A program made the position numbers and the translations under genes. A stretch of 64,000 bases of DNA from Pandoraea terrae (GTDB taxonomy: Bacteria; Pseudomonadota; Gammaproteobacteria; Burkholderiales; Burkholderiaceae): assembly GCF_902459695.1 (NCBI RefSeq), contig NZ_CABPRZ010000014.1, positions 1 to 64,000 of the forward strand, written 5' to 3'. The notes under the pieces are model-generated. The model was given only the letters and a program-made list of their open reading frames with translations. It did not search any database and was not told the DNA's origin. The first letter of the stretch is position 1, and each line of letters opens with the position of its first letter. Below are positions 1 to 11,275 of this stretch, in pieces.

Positions 1-76
1 CCAGGCGCGGGTCCGCCAGATTCACGTAGCGGCGCACGAAATCCGGTGCGTTCGGGTCTTGAGGGGCGATGGCCAT
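1..76 (-). CDS. alc: Allantoicase, N-terminal fragment (cut by window edge)
   Basis: Only the first 25 codons are inside the window. They start MAIAPQDPNAPDFVRRYVNL, which matches the usual beginning of betaproteobacterial allantoicases as I remember them. The enzyme splits allantoate into ureidoglycolate and urea. The ATG at 74-76 is preceded by AAGGAG at good spacing, so the start is well supported. It is the third gene of a minus-strand set with puuE and uraD, which fits a urate-to-ureidoglycolate pathway. The body of the gene lies outside the window, so the call rests on a short peptide plus context. Confidence 0.75.
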   Translation of the reverse strand, partial: MAIAPQDPNAPDFVRRYVNLADPRL

Positions 77-194
77 GAGGTCTCCTTAGGATGGCGGATG
101 GCGCGCGGCCAGACCGGCGCGCACCGGATGAGTATCGGCAGATAGCGAAATGCAGTACCGGCGCCGCCCTGCCCGGGCAGCGCCAGGGGTGGCG

Positions 195-728
195 TCAATC
201 GCGCACCAGATCCTGCAGGCGAAACTGCGCGATACGGAAAATTTGACGCAGGCATTCGGCCATTTCATCTTCGCGGCTGTTCGCCAGACGCGTGGCGAAA
301 TTTTCCATGATCGAGAAACGCGTATGGCCGCGCACGGCGAGAATATAGGGGAAGCCGAACTTGGCCTTGTAGTCCTCGTTGAGCTGGTGCAGGCGCGCAA
401 ACTCGTCCGGGCTGCACTGATCGAGCCCCGCGCCGGCCTGTTCACGCGTCGATTCAACGGTCAGCTCGCCGCGCACGGCAGCCTTGCCGGCCAGTTCCGG
501 GTGAGCGCGAATGAGTGCCAGCTGCGGGTCAACCCCGGCGTCGAGCACGGCTTGGCACATCGCATCGTGCAGCGCGGTGACGGTCGCGAACGGACGGTCT
601 TCCCAAGCCGCGGCGGCGACCCACGGCGAATGTTCGAAGATGCCGTCGAGGGCGGCGACGAATTGCGCCTGCGACAACGCCGACAGTTCGGCGGCACTGC
701 GTTGGGCTTGGGGCAACGGGGCATTCAT
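195..728 (-). CDS. uraD: 2-oxo-4-hydroxy-4-carboxy-5-ureidoimidazoline (OHCU) decarboxylase
   Basis: 177 residues, normal length for the UraD family. The enzyme decarboxylates OHCU to give S-allantoin, the last step of oxidative urate breakdown in the cytoplasm. The catalytic His is in the HPEL motif (His76), and the family's conserved C-terminal block NEDYKAKFGFPYILAVRG spans about residues 117-134. AGGAG precedes the ATG. It lies downstream of puuE and upstream of the allantoicase on the same strand; its product allantoin is the substrate of PuuE, so the three genes form a consecutive pathway. Confidence 0.93.
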   Translation of the reverse strand: MNAPLPQAQRSAAELSALSQAQFVAALDGIFEHSPWVAAAAWEDRPFATVTALHDAMCQAVLDAGVDPQLALIRAHPELAGKAAVRGELTVESTREQAGAGLDQCSPDEFARLHQLNEDYKAKFGFPYILAVRGHTRFSIMENFATRLANSREDEMAECLRQIFRIAQFRLQDLVRD

Positions 729-863
729 GAACGTCTCCTGCGGAGCTTTTAGTGCCGCCGCGATGTGCGTCGCAGCGGCGAGGTACAGTCAAATCATCAA
801 CGGTTTCGGTATCGCAATGTCTTCCGCCGGCATCGGCGCATCGCTTTGGCGCGTGCAGCGGAA

Positions 864-1796
864 TCAGCGCGCAACGAACGGATGGCGCTGCTGCCAGTGC
901 CGCGCGATATCGATGCGGCGGCACACCCAGACGCGGTCGTGCTTCTCGATATGATCGAGAAAACGCTGCAGCGCCGCGAAACGGCCCGGGCGGCCCAGCA
1001 ACCGGCAGTGCATGCCGATCGACAACATCTTGGGCGACGCGTCGCCCTCGGCGTAAAGCACGTCGAACGCATCGCGCAGATACTGGAAGAAATGATCGGC
1101 CGTATTGAACCCTTGCGGCGACGCGAAGCGCATATCGTTCGTGTCGAGCGTGTATGGCACCACCAGATGCGGTTTAACCTCGCCGCTGCTTGTCGTGACT
1201 TGCGTCCAGAACGGCAGATCGTCGCCGTAATAGTCGGAGTCATAAGCAAAGCCGCCATGCTCGACCACCAGGCGGCGCGTATTGGGACTGTCGCGCCCCG
1301 TGTACCAGCCCAGCGGCGGCTCGCCCGTCATCTCCTTGAAGATCTCCGCGGCAAGGCGCATATGCTCGCGCTCGGTGGCTTCGTCAACGTTCTGGTAGTG
1401 AATCCAGCGGTAACCGTGGCAGGCAATCTCGTGGCCCTGCTCGATGAAGGCGCGCGTGACTTCAGGGTGGCGCTGCATGGCCATGGCGACGCCAAACACT
1501 GTCATCGGCAAGCCGCGGCGCTCGAATTCGCGCAGAATGCGCCACACGCCTGCACGCGAGCCATATTCGTAAATCGACTCCATGCTCATGTGACGCGACG
1601 GGTACGCAGCCGCGCCAATGATCTCCGACAGGAACTGCTCCGAAGCGGGGTCGCCGTGCAGCACACAGTTCTCGCCGCCCTCCTCGTAGTTCAGCACGAA
1701 CTGGACCGCCACGCGCGCGCGGCCAGGCCAGTCGGCGTGGGGTACGTCCGGACCGTAGCCGATCAAGTCGCGGGGATAATCCTTGGTGATGGCCAT
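864..1796 (-). CDS. puuE: Allantoinase, polysaccharide-deacetylase (PuuE) type
   Basis: 310 residues with a NodB/polysaccharide-deacetylase fold. Characteristic stretches are the IGYGPDVPHADWPG start, the HMSMESIYEYGSRAGVWRIL block, GHEIACHGYRW, and LGWYTGRDSPNTRRL. This cofactor-independent allantoinase hydrolyses allantoin to allantoate and is unrelated to the metal-dependent amidohydrolase AllB. I chose the ATG at 1794-1796 (AAGGA upstream) instead of an in-frame ATG 69 bases earlier, because homology begins at MAITKDYPRDL. It is the first gene of the puuE-uraD-alc set, with 135 bases before uraD. The 217-base gap upstream (1797-2013) probably holds its promoter. Confidence 0.93.
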   Translation of the reverse strand: MAITKDYPRDLIGYGPDVPHADWPGRARVAVQFVLNYEEGGENCVLHGDPASEQFLSEIIGAAAYPSRHMSMESIYEYGSRAGVWRILREFERRGLPMTVFGVAMAMQRHPEVTRAFIEQGHEIACHGYRWIHYQNVDEATEREHMRLAAEIFKEMTGEPPLGWYTGRDSPNTRRLVVEHGGFAYDSDYYGDDLPFWTQVTTSSGEVKPHLVVPYTLDTNDMRFASPQGFNTADHFFQYLRDAFDVLYAEGDASPKMLSIGMHCRLLGRPGRFAALQRFLDHIEKHDRVWVCRRIDIARHWQQRHPFVAR

Positions 1797-2013
1797 GATG
1801 TCTTGGCATCCTTGCGGTGGCATAGTGACCGAAGCAGTGTAGCCAAAACGCCGCGCACAAGACATAGCGCAAAACAGATAGTCAGGCTTTGGGCACGCGT
1901 ATACTCACGCCCGCGCAGACTGGGGGAAAACTGGCGGCCCGCCGTTGCAGCGCCCGCCAGACATGACGCAATTTACGCCAAATACCCACCAAAACACAAC
2001 AAATTCCAACCAA

Positions 2014-2949
2014 CTACGCCGAACGATACGGGTATTGCGAAAGTCGCATCGTCGCTTGTGTCCCGCCGGACTGCAACTCGGCATAACCGCCGACGGGCAA
2101 CGTAAGCTTGTCCGGCGTATGTCCGAACGGAAGCCCCGTCACAATCGGGATGCCGACGAGTCCCCGCACGTGTTCGACCATCGGGCCGAAGTCGTAGCCG
2201 TTGTCGTAGTCGCTCAACCGATACTCGGTGAACTGGCCAAGCACCAGCGCCTTCTGGCGCTTGAGCACGCCGGCAAGATGCAGTTGATACAGCATGCGTT
2301 CGACGCGAAACGGCGGTTCATTCACATCTTCGACAAACAGGATGCCGCCGTCGACCTTCGGAAAATACGGCGTACCGAGCAGGCTGCACAGCATCGCGAG
2401 GTTGCCGCCCCACAGCGTGCCGGCAGCACTCACCGTTGGCCCGCCGGCGTCGTCCGTCTCCCACTGCACCGTATGTTCGGGCGCGTTCAGCACCGCCTGG
2501 AAGTTCGACAGCGTGAAATCACTGATGTCGTCCGCGCCGAAATCCGCGAGCAGCATGGGGCCGGCGAACGTCGTGACGTGCGCACGCGCCAGCAATGCCA
2601 ATTGCACCGCGGTGAAATCGCTGTGGCCGCACAATACCACCGGACTGCCGGACAGGCGGCGATGCAGGCCTTCGTAGTCGAGCTTTCCCAGCAGGTGAAC
2701 GGCGCCATAGCCGCCGCGCACGGCAAGGACCACTTCGGGCAGCGGATGGCCTCGCCCGGCGTACTGATTGAGCTCGGCCGCGCGCTCGTCGTCTGTTCCG
2801 GCAAAACGCAGATAGCGGCGTTCGATCGCTTGGGCATTGCGCACGGAAAAACCGAGCCCTTGCAGCACGCCGATGCCGCGCTGGGCCACCTCCGCGTCAG
2901 GTGCGTAGCCCGACGGGGCAATCAGTTCGAGCAGACGAGTTTGCGCCAA
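2014..2949 (-). CDS. ldcA: Muramoyltetrapeptide LD-carboxypeptidase (peptidase S66)
   Basis: About 311 residues from the proposed start. LdcA removes the terminal D-Ala from murein tetrapeptides during cytoplasmic wall recycling. The Ser nucleophile is in CGHSDF (about residue 110), with the family's Glu in FVEDVNEPPFRVE and His in GLPFGHTPDK; the VRGGYG turn is also present. There is no ATG or GTG where homology starts. The frame is open back into tadA, but the peptide becomes LdcA-like only at LAQTRLLELIAPSG. I therefore propose TTG at 2947-2949, just after the tadA stop; ATT at 2953-2955 is the alternative. Coupled translation from tadA is likely. Product is secure; the start is not. Confidence 0.85.
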   Translation of the reverse strand: MAQTRLLELIAPSGYAPDAEVAQRGIGVLQGLGFSVRNAQAIERRYLRFAGTDDERAAELNQYAGRGHPLPEVVLAVRGGYGAVHLLGKLDYEGLHRRLSGSPVVLCGHSDFTAVQLALLARAHVTTFAGPMLLADFGADDISDFTLSNFQAVLNAPEHTVQWETDDAGGPTVSAAGTLWGGNLAMLCSLLGTPYFPKVDGGILFVEDVNEPPFRVERMLYQLHLAGVLKRQKALVLGQFTEYRLSDYDNGYDFGPMVEHVRGLVGIPIVTGLPFGHTPDKLTLPVGGYAELQSGGTQATMRLSQYPYRSA

Positions 2950-2950
2950 T

Positions 2951-3583
<633 letters not shown>

Positions 3584-4462
3584 TCAACGCGAGGCGCGCG
3601 CTTCGGCCAGGGCGATGGTCAGATGCGCCACCTTCTTCTTCAGCGCGTCGCGCTCTTCCGTCACCGTCGCGACCAGCCGGTGCAAACGCGTGATTTCGTC
3701 AGGGTAAGCCGCAGGGTCCATCGACGTATCCCACGGCGGCGTACCGTCATCGGCTTCGGCCAATTCGCCTTCCGACGGCTTCGCCTTCGCACGCGGCTTC
3801 ACCGGCTTCGCGGCCCGCACCTGCCGGGCCAGTTCACGCAACTCTTCCTTGCCGGCAGCCACGGCGGCCGCTTGCGCCGGTTGCGGCAAGGTCGCGACCG
3901 CGGCGGCCGCGTTGATCGAAATCGCCCCCGACTTGACGGCATCGACGAGTTCCGGCGCGGCTGCCTTGTGAATCTGTTCGATCTGGCCAAGCGTGTTGCT
4001 CGACAATCGCGCTGCGCGCGCCAATGCCGCACGCGTGAGCGCCGCCGTATGCGCCGGTACCGCCGGCTTGTCGTCGTCGGCGCTCGAGGCGTCTGGCGCC
4101 GCGTGCGCGGCTTCGGCTTCGCCATTCGTTGCCGGCGTACGCGACTGCATGATCTCCTTCTTGCGCAGCGCCAACACCCCGCGCTGATAATCGGAGACGC
4201 TTCGGCGGCCCAGATGGTTATCGATCATCCACAGACGCACGTCGTCCATCGACTGGAAACGTGCGTTCTGGATGGTACGGAAATCAAGGCCATGCTGCTG
4301 GCAGATGGCGTAGCGGTTGTGTCCGTCCACCAGCACATCGCCCCACAGGACCAGCGCATCGCGGCACCCTTCGGCAAGCAGGCTCTGTTCGAGGGCGGCA
4401 TATTCGTCAGGCGTCAGCGGATCGATGTACGCCTTGAGTTCTTCGTTGATCTGGATAGTCAT
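3584..4462 (-). CDS. Orphan ParB-like protein (ParB N-terminal-type domain, C-terminal coiled coil)
   Basis: 292 residues starting at the ATG of MTIQINEEL (4460-4462). The frame is open further upstream but lacks plausible coding content there. Residues about 10-60 look like a ParB/sulfiredoxin N-terminal domain (DPLTPDEYAALEQSL, then LVDGHNRYAICQQHGL). An LGRRSVSDYQRG-type helix region follows, then a long Ala-rich segment with a possible HTH, and a heptad-rich coiled coil at the C-terminus (DEITRLHRLVATVTEERD). No ParA-type ATPase is adjacent. Burkholderiaceae homologues are usually called plasmid replication/partition-related, but nothing here is plasmid-like. Function unknown; a DNA-binding or adaptor role is inference. 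Confidence 0.7.
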   Translation of the reverse strand: MTIQINEELKAYIDPLTPDEYAALEQSLLAEGCRDALVLWGDVLVDGHNRYAICQQHGLDFRTIQNARFQSMDDVRLWMIDNHLGRRSVSDYQRGVLALRKKEIMQSRTPATNGEAEAAHAAPDASSADDDKPAVPAHTAALTRAALARAARLSSNTLGQIEQIHKAAAPELVDAVKSGAISINAAAAVATLPQPAQAAAVAAGKEELRELARQVRAAKPVKPRAKAKPSEGELAEADDGTPPWDTSMDPAAYPDEITRLHRLVATVTEERDALKKKVAHLTIALAEARASR

Positions 4463-4520
4463 CTTGCAATGGAAAGCGCACGGCGGCACCCCGCCGCCAT
4501 GCGACAAAAACGTAAGCGCG

Positions 4521-5135
4521 TTACGGCAACACGCCGTGATCGGCCAGGAAAGCCTGAATGCGGGCCAAGCGCTCGACAGGATCGGCCAACGCCAGCAGCG
4601 CCTCTTTCTCTGTCGGCGGCAGCGGAAGCAATTCGCTCCAGCGGTCCGCCACCCACCCGGCTTCATCGAGACGGAATGGCGGCGCCATCGGCAGACGCGC
4701 GGCGCGCGCCGGATCGTGCTGCAACCCGGCGATCAGCTTGCCCAGCGTGTTCGCGCTGGCCTGGAGATGATCCGGAATGGTCATGACCGGGTCGTCTTCC
4801 AGCGCTTCAGCCTCGCCCATCCACAGACCGTATTTGGTCTGCTCGGTCGACAGCAATCGAAACTTCGACGTGCCTTTGCAGACCAGCTCAAACAGCGCGG
4901 GCATCGGCGCGCGCCAATCCTCGATGTGCGCCATGGTGCCGACCGCCGCCAATTCCTCGACGCCATCGGGCGTGCGCACCTCGCTACCCTGGCGCAGCAC
5001 GACCACCCCGAATTCGGTCTGCTCGGCCACGCAATGCTTGACCATGTCGAGATAGCGCACCTCGAAGATGCGCAGATGCAGCACGCCGGCGGGAAACAGC
5101 GCGTTGCCGAGCGGAAAGAGCGGGATCTTGGCCAT
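4521..5135 (-). CDS. Lon protease N-terminal (LAN/PUA-like) domain protein
   Basis: 204 residues starting MAKIPLFPLGNALFPAGVLH, the typical opening of stand-alone Lon-N (LON substrate-binding) domain proteins. The IFEVRYLDMV motif follows. The ATPase and Ser-Lys protease domains of Lon are absent, so this is not a truncated Lon but the common free-standing domain family of about 200 residues. The molecular role is not established. It ends 58 bases before the ParB-like gene on the same strand, so the two may be co-transcribed. Confidence 0.85.
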   Translation of the reverse strand: MAKIPLFPLGNALFPAGVLHLRIFEVRYLDMVKHCVAEQTEFGVVVLRQGSEVRTPDGVEELAAVGTMAHIEDWRAPMPALFELVCKGTSKFRLLSTEQTKYGLWMGEAEALEDDPVMTIPDHLQASANTLGKLIAGLQHDPARAARLPMAPPFRLDEAGWVADRWSELLPLPPTEKEALLALADPVERLARIQAFLADHGVLP

Positions 5136-5318
5136 GCATCATGATGCCATGAACCGCGCCGATTCATGAAATGCCGGTTGTCTGAAACTTGATTTTCGTC
5201 CGCCGTGAGTTGCCCGCGCCACGAAACGGCGGTCAGGGCATGGCTGCAGGCGTCGCTGCGCGCAGTCGGCACGCCAGGAGGCGGTAGCCGCAGCGACTCG
5301 CCACATGGCGCCAATGGG

Positions 5319-6502
5319 TCAGCCGTGTCCCATCAACATAGTCTTGGGCTCGAGGTAAGCGCTCATCCCCCACTTGCCCATTTCGCGCCCGAGCCCCGAA
5401 TGCTTGAAGCCGCCGAACGGCGCGCGCGGCTCATGGGCCAGCGTATTGATGAGCACGCGGCCTGAGTCGATCTGACGTGCCACGCGCTCGCAGCGTTCAA
5501 GGTCTTTGCCGAGCACCATGGCGCTGAGGCCATATCGCGTGTCGTTGGCAATGGCGATGGCGTCGGCCTCGTCGTCGTAAGGGATGAGGGTCAGCACGGG
5601 GCCGAAGATTTCTTCGCGCGAAATGCGCATCTGGTTGGTGGCATCGGTGAATACGGTGGGCTTCACGAACCAGCCCGCACGCAAACCATCGGGCCGGCCT
5701 TCGCCTCCTGCGAGCAGCCGCGCGCCTTCCGCGACACCGATACGGATGTAGTTCTGCACGCGCTCCCACTGTTTGGCGCTCACCATCGGACCGATGTCGG
5801 TATCGGCATCGCGCGGATCGCCGGACTTGATGTGGGAGACGGCGCCCTGGATAACCCGCTCGAACTCGGCGAGCCGGTGGCGCGGCACCAAAATACGGGT
5901 GCCTGCAATGCACGCCTGGCCGCTGTTGGCGAAGCCGGCGTGCAGCACCAGCGGCATGACGGCCGCAAAGTCCGCGTCGTCCAGCACCACGGTGGGCGAC
6001 TTGCCGCCCAGCTCCAGCGTCACGCGCTTCATGGTGGCGGCACCCGCGCTCACCAGATGCTGGCCTACCGCGGAGGAGCCGGTGAACGAGATTTTGACGA
6101 TGTCGGGGTGGCGTGCGATCGCTTCCCCGACCACCTCGCCCCGGCCATTGACGATGTTGAACACGCCAGGCGGCAGTCCCGCCTCATGCAGCGCCTCAGC
6201 CACGAGCTGCGTCTGCATCGCGCTCATTTCGCTGGGTTTGATAACGGCGGTACAGCCCGCCGCCAGCGCGGTGGCCAGCTTGTTGCAGATGAAGCCGGCG
6301 TTGCTGTTCCAGGGCGTGATCAGGCCGGCCACGCCCATGGGCGTCAGGATCACACGCGCGCTGCCTACCTGCTCCTCGAACTCGAAAGACCTCAATGTGT
6401 CGATGGCCTGAGCGATGACGGCAGCCGGATAGGTTGCCATCCAGCGCCCCCGCTCCGAAGGCGCACCATACTCCCTCACGATGGCTTCCATCAGCGCGTT
6501 CT
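5319..6502 (-). pseudogene. Aldehyde dehydrogenase, N-terminally truncated
   Basis: NAD(P)-dependent aldehyde dehydrogenase superfamily. Visible are the cofactor-site Asn region [10 protein letters not shown], the general base in LELGGKSP, the nucleophile Cys in [11 protein letters not shown], and the C-terminal EEIFGPVL and HSGLGREMG motifs. Homology starts abruptly at about [15 protein letters not shown], corresponding to roughly residue 65-75 of a normal ~475-residue enzyme. The first strand/helix segment is missing. The remaining frame (first ATG at 6491, 390 residues) runs into the antisense of the lysR start only 22 bases away, leaving no room for a promoter. The catalytic residues survive, so a shortened product cannot be excluded, but a deletion-derived pseudogene is the simplest reading. 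Confidence 0.75.
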
Positions 6503-6513
6503 CACGCACGGGA

Positions 6514-7308
6514 ATGACCGAGCTGGAAGTGGTTCTGGCCGTCGCACGCCGCAGCAGCTTTCGCGGTGCGGCGCTGGAACTGGGCATGTCCACCACGGCC
6601 GTGAGCAGTGCCGTGGCCGGGCTGGAAGCGCGCTTGAAGGTGCGGTTGTTCAATCGCTCGACACGCAGCGTGGCGCTGACCGATGCGGGGCGGCGTTATG
6701 TGGAGCGCATCACGCCCGCGCTCGCTGAAATAAAAAGCGCCGGTGACGAAGCCAGCACCGGCCCCGGTACGCCCAGTGGCACGCTGCGCATCAATGCGCC
6801 GCAGGGCGCGGCGCTCCTCCTGTTGGAGCCCTTGGTTCGCCAGTACGCCCAGCGCTATCCCGAGGTGCGTATCGACATCGTTAGCGAGTCACGCATGATC
6901 GATATCGTCGCCGAAGGTTTTGATGCGGGGATCCGTTTGGCCGAATCGGTGCCACAAGACATGATCGCCGTGCCGCTCTCCCGCGACTTCCGCATGCTCG
7001 TCGTGGCCACGCCCGAGTACCTGGAGCGCAACGGTCAGAAGCTGCAGATGGATCTGCCCGTGCGTATCGCGCTCAACGAGCTGCCAGCGATCAAGCAGGC
7101 GGTGCTTCTCGGGCTGGGCATCGGCTTCATCACCGAATGGTTCATCACGGATGAACTGAAGTCCGGTGCGCTGAAGCCAGTGCTGGTTCCATGGTGCCCG
7201 TCGTTTGGTGGACTGAGGCTCTACTACTCAGGCCACCGCTTCGTACCGGCGCGGTTGCGCGCGCTCATCGATCTCGTCCATGAGCTGCGCTTGGCCCGCA
7301 GGAGCTGA
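6514..7308 (+). CDS. LysR-family regulator with an internal deletion (possibly non-functional)
   Basis: 264 residues from the ATG at 6514. The N-terminal winged HTH is complete ([16 protein letters not shown] ... [15 protein letters not shown]), followed by a LysR substrate-binding domain ([32 protein letters not shown]). Between YLERNG and [10 protein letters not shown] the usual segment of about 35-40 residues (normally containing HRCIRxR...YRWE) is missing, in frame. Relatives are about 300 residues. A longer in-frame start at 6481 exists but overlaps the aldehyde dehydrogenase. It probably once controlled the divergent dehydrogenase; both genes are now damaged. It ends 2 bases before the convergent guaA stop. 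Confidence 0.8.
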   Translation: MTELEVVLAVARRSSFRGAALELGMSTTAVSSAVAGLEARLKVRLFNRSTRSVALTDAGRRYVERITPALAEIKSAGDEASTGPGTPSGTLRINAPQGAALLLLEPLVRQYAQRYPEVRIDIVSESRMIDIVAEGFDAGIRLAESVPQDMIAVPLSRDFRMLVVATPEYLERNGQKLQMDLPVRIALNELPAIKQAVLLGLGIGFITEWFITDELKSGALKPVLVPWCPSFGGLRLYYSGHRFVPARLRALIDLVHELRLARRS

Positions 7309-7310
7309 CT

Positions 7311-8894
7311 TCACTCCCACTCAATCGTCGCAGGCGGCTTGCCTGAGATATCGTAGACGACGCGATTGAGCCCGCGCACTTCGTTGATGATGCGGTTGGA
7401 TACCTTGCCGAGCAGCTCGTGCGGCAGATGTGCCCAATGCGCCGTCATGAAATCCTGCGTCTGCACGGCGCGCAGCGCCACGACCCATTCGTAGGTGCGG
7501 CCATCGCCCATCACACCCACGCTCTTGACCGGCAGGAACACGGCGAACGCCTGGCTCGTCAGTTCGTACCAGGTTTTGCCGCTGTTCGGCTCGACGGTAT
7601 TGCGCAGTTCTTCGATGAAAATCGCATCGGCACGGCGCAGCAGGTCTGCATAATCGCGCTTCACTTCACCGAGAATGCGAACCCCCAGGCCCGGCCCCGG
7701 GAACGGGTGACGGTACACCATGTCGTGCGGCAAGCCGAGCGCCACGCCCAGCTCGCGGACTTCGTCCTTGAACAGGTCGCGCAACGGCTCGAGCAGCTTC
7801 AAGCCCAACGTTTCCGGCAGACCGCCAACGTTGTGGTGGCTCTTGATGGTCGTGGCCTTCTTCGTCTTCGCGCCGCCCGATTCGATCACGTCCGGATAAA
7901 TCGTGCCTTGCGCGAGCCACTTGGCATTCTTGAGTTTCTTCGCCTCGGCCTGGAACACCTCGACGAACTCGCGGCCGATGATCTTGCGCTTCTGCTCCGG
8001 ATCGGTCACACCGGCCAGATGGCCGAGGAACTGATCCGAGGCATCGACGTGGACGACCTTCGCGTGCAAACGGCCCGCGAACATGTCCATGACCATCTGC
8101 CCTTCGTTCAACCGCAGCAGGCCGTGGTCGACAAACACGCACGTCAACTGATCGCCGATCGCGCGATGGATCAGCGCCGCCGCCACGCTCGAATCGACGC
8201 CGCCCGACAGGCCGAGAATCACTTCCTCGTCGCCCACCTGCTCGCGAATCAGCTGCACCGCCTCTTCGATGTGATCGCGCATGACCCAGTCAGGCTTTGC
8301 CCCGGCGATCTCGAGCACGAAGCGTTCAAGCAGCTCGCGGCCCTTGACGGTATGCGTGACTTCCGGATGGAACTGCACCGCGTAATAGTTGCGCGCGACG
8401 TCCGCGATGCCGGCGATCGGGCAGCTCGGCGTCGAGGCCATCAGCTTGAAGCCTTCCGGCATCTGCGTGACCTTGTCGCCGTGGCTCATCCAGGCCTTGA
8501 GCATGCCGTGACCTTCCGCCGTGCGGAAATCCTCGATGCCGTCGAGCAGCGGCGTGTGGCCGTGGGCACGCACCTCGGCGTAGCCGAATTCGCGATGCGA
8601 GCTGGCCTCGACCTGACCGCCCAGCTGCACGGTCATGGCGAACATGCCATAGCAGATGCCGAGCACCGGCACGCCCAGATCCCAGACCGCCTGCGGCGCG
8701 CGCAGATCCTGGTCCTCGTAGGTGCTGGCGTGGCTGCCCGAGAGAATGATCGCCTTCGGCGCGAATTCCCGGACAAACGCGTCCGTCACATCGTTGGGGT
8801 GAATCTCGCAGTAGACGTGGGCTTCGCGAACGCGGCGCCCGATCAGCTGGGTGACTTGCGAGCCGAAGTCAAGAATGAGGATTTTGTCGTGCAT
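7311..8894 (-). CDS. guaA: GMP synthase (glutamine-hydrolysing)
   Basis: 527 residues, standard length. It aminates XMP to GMP using ATP and glutamine. The class I glutaminase domain has the nucleophile Cys in [15 protein letters not shown] and the catalytic His/Glu in VQFHPEVTH. The ATP-pyrophosphatase P-loop is [15 protein letters not shown], and the C-terminal dimerisation domain ends with the conserved PPATIEWE. The start overlaps the end of the upstream small membrane-protein gene by 26 bases, so guaB-orf-guaA is most likely one operon. Confidence 0.98.
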   Translation of the reverse strand: MHDKILILDFGSQVTQLIGRRVREAHVYCEIHPNDVTDAFVREFAPKAIILSGSHASTYEDQDLRAPQAVWDLGVPVLGICYGMFAMTVQLGGQVEASSHREFGYAEVRAHGHTPLLDGIEDFRTAEGHGMLKAWMSHGDKVTQMPEGFKLMASTPSCPIAGIADVARNYYAVQFHPEVTHTVKGRELLERFVLEIAGAKPDWVMRDHIEEAVQLIREQVGDEEVILGLSGGVDSSVAAALIHRAIGDQLTCVFVDHGLLRLNEGQMVMDMFAGRLHAKVVHVDASDQFLGHLAGVTDPEQKRKIIGREFVEVFQAEAKKLKNAKWLAQGTIYPDVIESGGAKTKKATTIKSHHNVGGLPETLGLKLLEPLRDLFKDEVRELGVALGLPHDMVYRHPFPGPGLGVRILGEVKRDYADLLRRADAIFIEELRNTVEPNSGKTWYELTSQAFAVFLPVKSVGVMGDGRTYEWVVALRAVQTQDFMTAHWAHLPHELLGKVSNRIINEVRGLNRVVYDISGKPPATIEWE

Positions 8895-9468
8895 CTTGGG
8901 AGACGGATGAGGTTGATTCGGGGTCGGACGGCGCAGCGCTGACGCCGCCGGTAACAGTAGGTGCCAGCGGCGGGGTCACACGCGGCTCGGTTCGTAACGG
9001 ATCCGGCGAGGGCGAACCGCCCACGCCGCCACGCGTGCGCTCACGTTCTTCCTCGCGGCTGGCGGCGCGGATACGCTCTTTCACGCGCACGCTGCCCGAC
9101 AGCTTGACGAGCACCCCGCCGACGATCACGAGAATCGCGCCGCCCAACGGCACGAACAACGTGCCATTGAGCGGAACGGCCCGAAGCGCGATCGTCCAGA
9201 CGAGGATGAACACGCCGGAAATCCAGCTGACATGCCCGGTGACGGACGCCACGGCCACGGTCAGTTGACCGTTGACCGTGGCGCGAAACTGCAGCCACGC
9301 CAGCCCGGCGAGCGCGACGCCAAGCAGTTGCCCGTAGAGCACGGGCGCCGGCACCGGCACCTGCAATGCGTCGTACAGCGCTGACCAGAACGAGGCAATC
9401 AACAGCGCACCGAGCGCCAGATTCAATACCGCATCGAGGAACAGGACCGTACGCAACACTGCCTTCAT
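8869..9468 (-). CDS. Small membrane protein of unknown function between guaB and guaA
   Basis: 199 residues. Four likely membrane helices lie in the first ~125 residues ([68 protein letters not shown]). A charged, Pro/Ser/Thr-rich cytoplasmic-type tail of about 70 residues follows ([16 protein letters not shown]). I do not recognise a named family. Position inside the guanine nucleotide operon is the only functional hint, and it overlaps the guaA start. The hydrophilic tail looks poorly constrained. Confidence 0.75.
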   Translation of the reverse strand: MKAVLRTVLFLDAVLNLALGALLIASFWSALYDALQVPVPAPVLYGQLLGVALAGLAWLQFRATVNGQLTVAVASVTGHVSWISGVFILVWTIALRAVPLNGTLFVPLGGAILVIVGGVLVKLSGSVRVKERIRAASREEERERTRGGVGGSPSPDPLRTEPRVTPPLAPTVTGGVSAAPSDPESTSSVSQDARQNPHS

Positions 9469-9474
9469 GGGGCG

Positions 9475-11275
<1,801 letters not shown>

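Noticed and set aside
765-2105. Long plus-strand open frame opposite puuE
   Set aside because: It is an antisense shadow typical of GC-rich genes; the His/Arg-rich composition has no domain and the opposite strand encodes a clear allantoinase.
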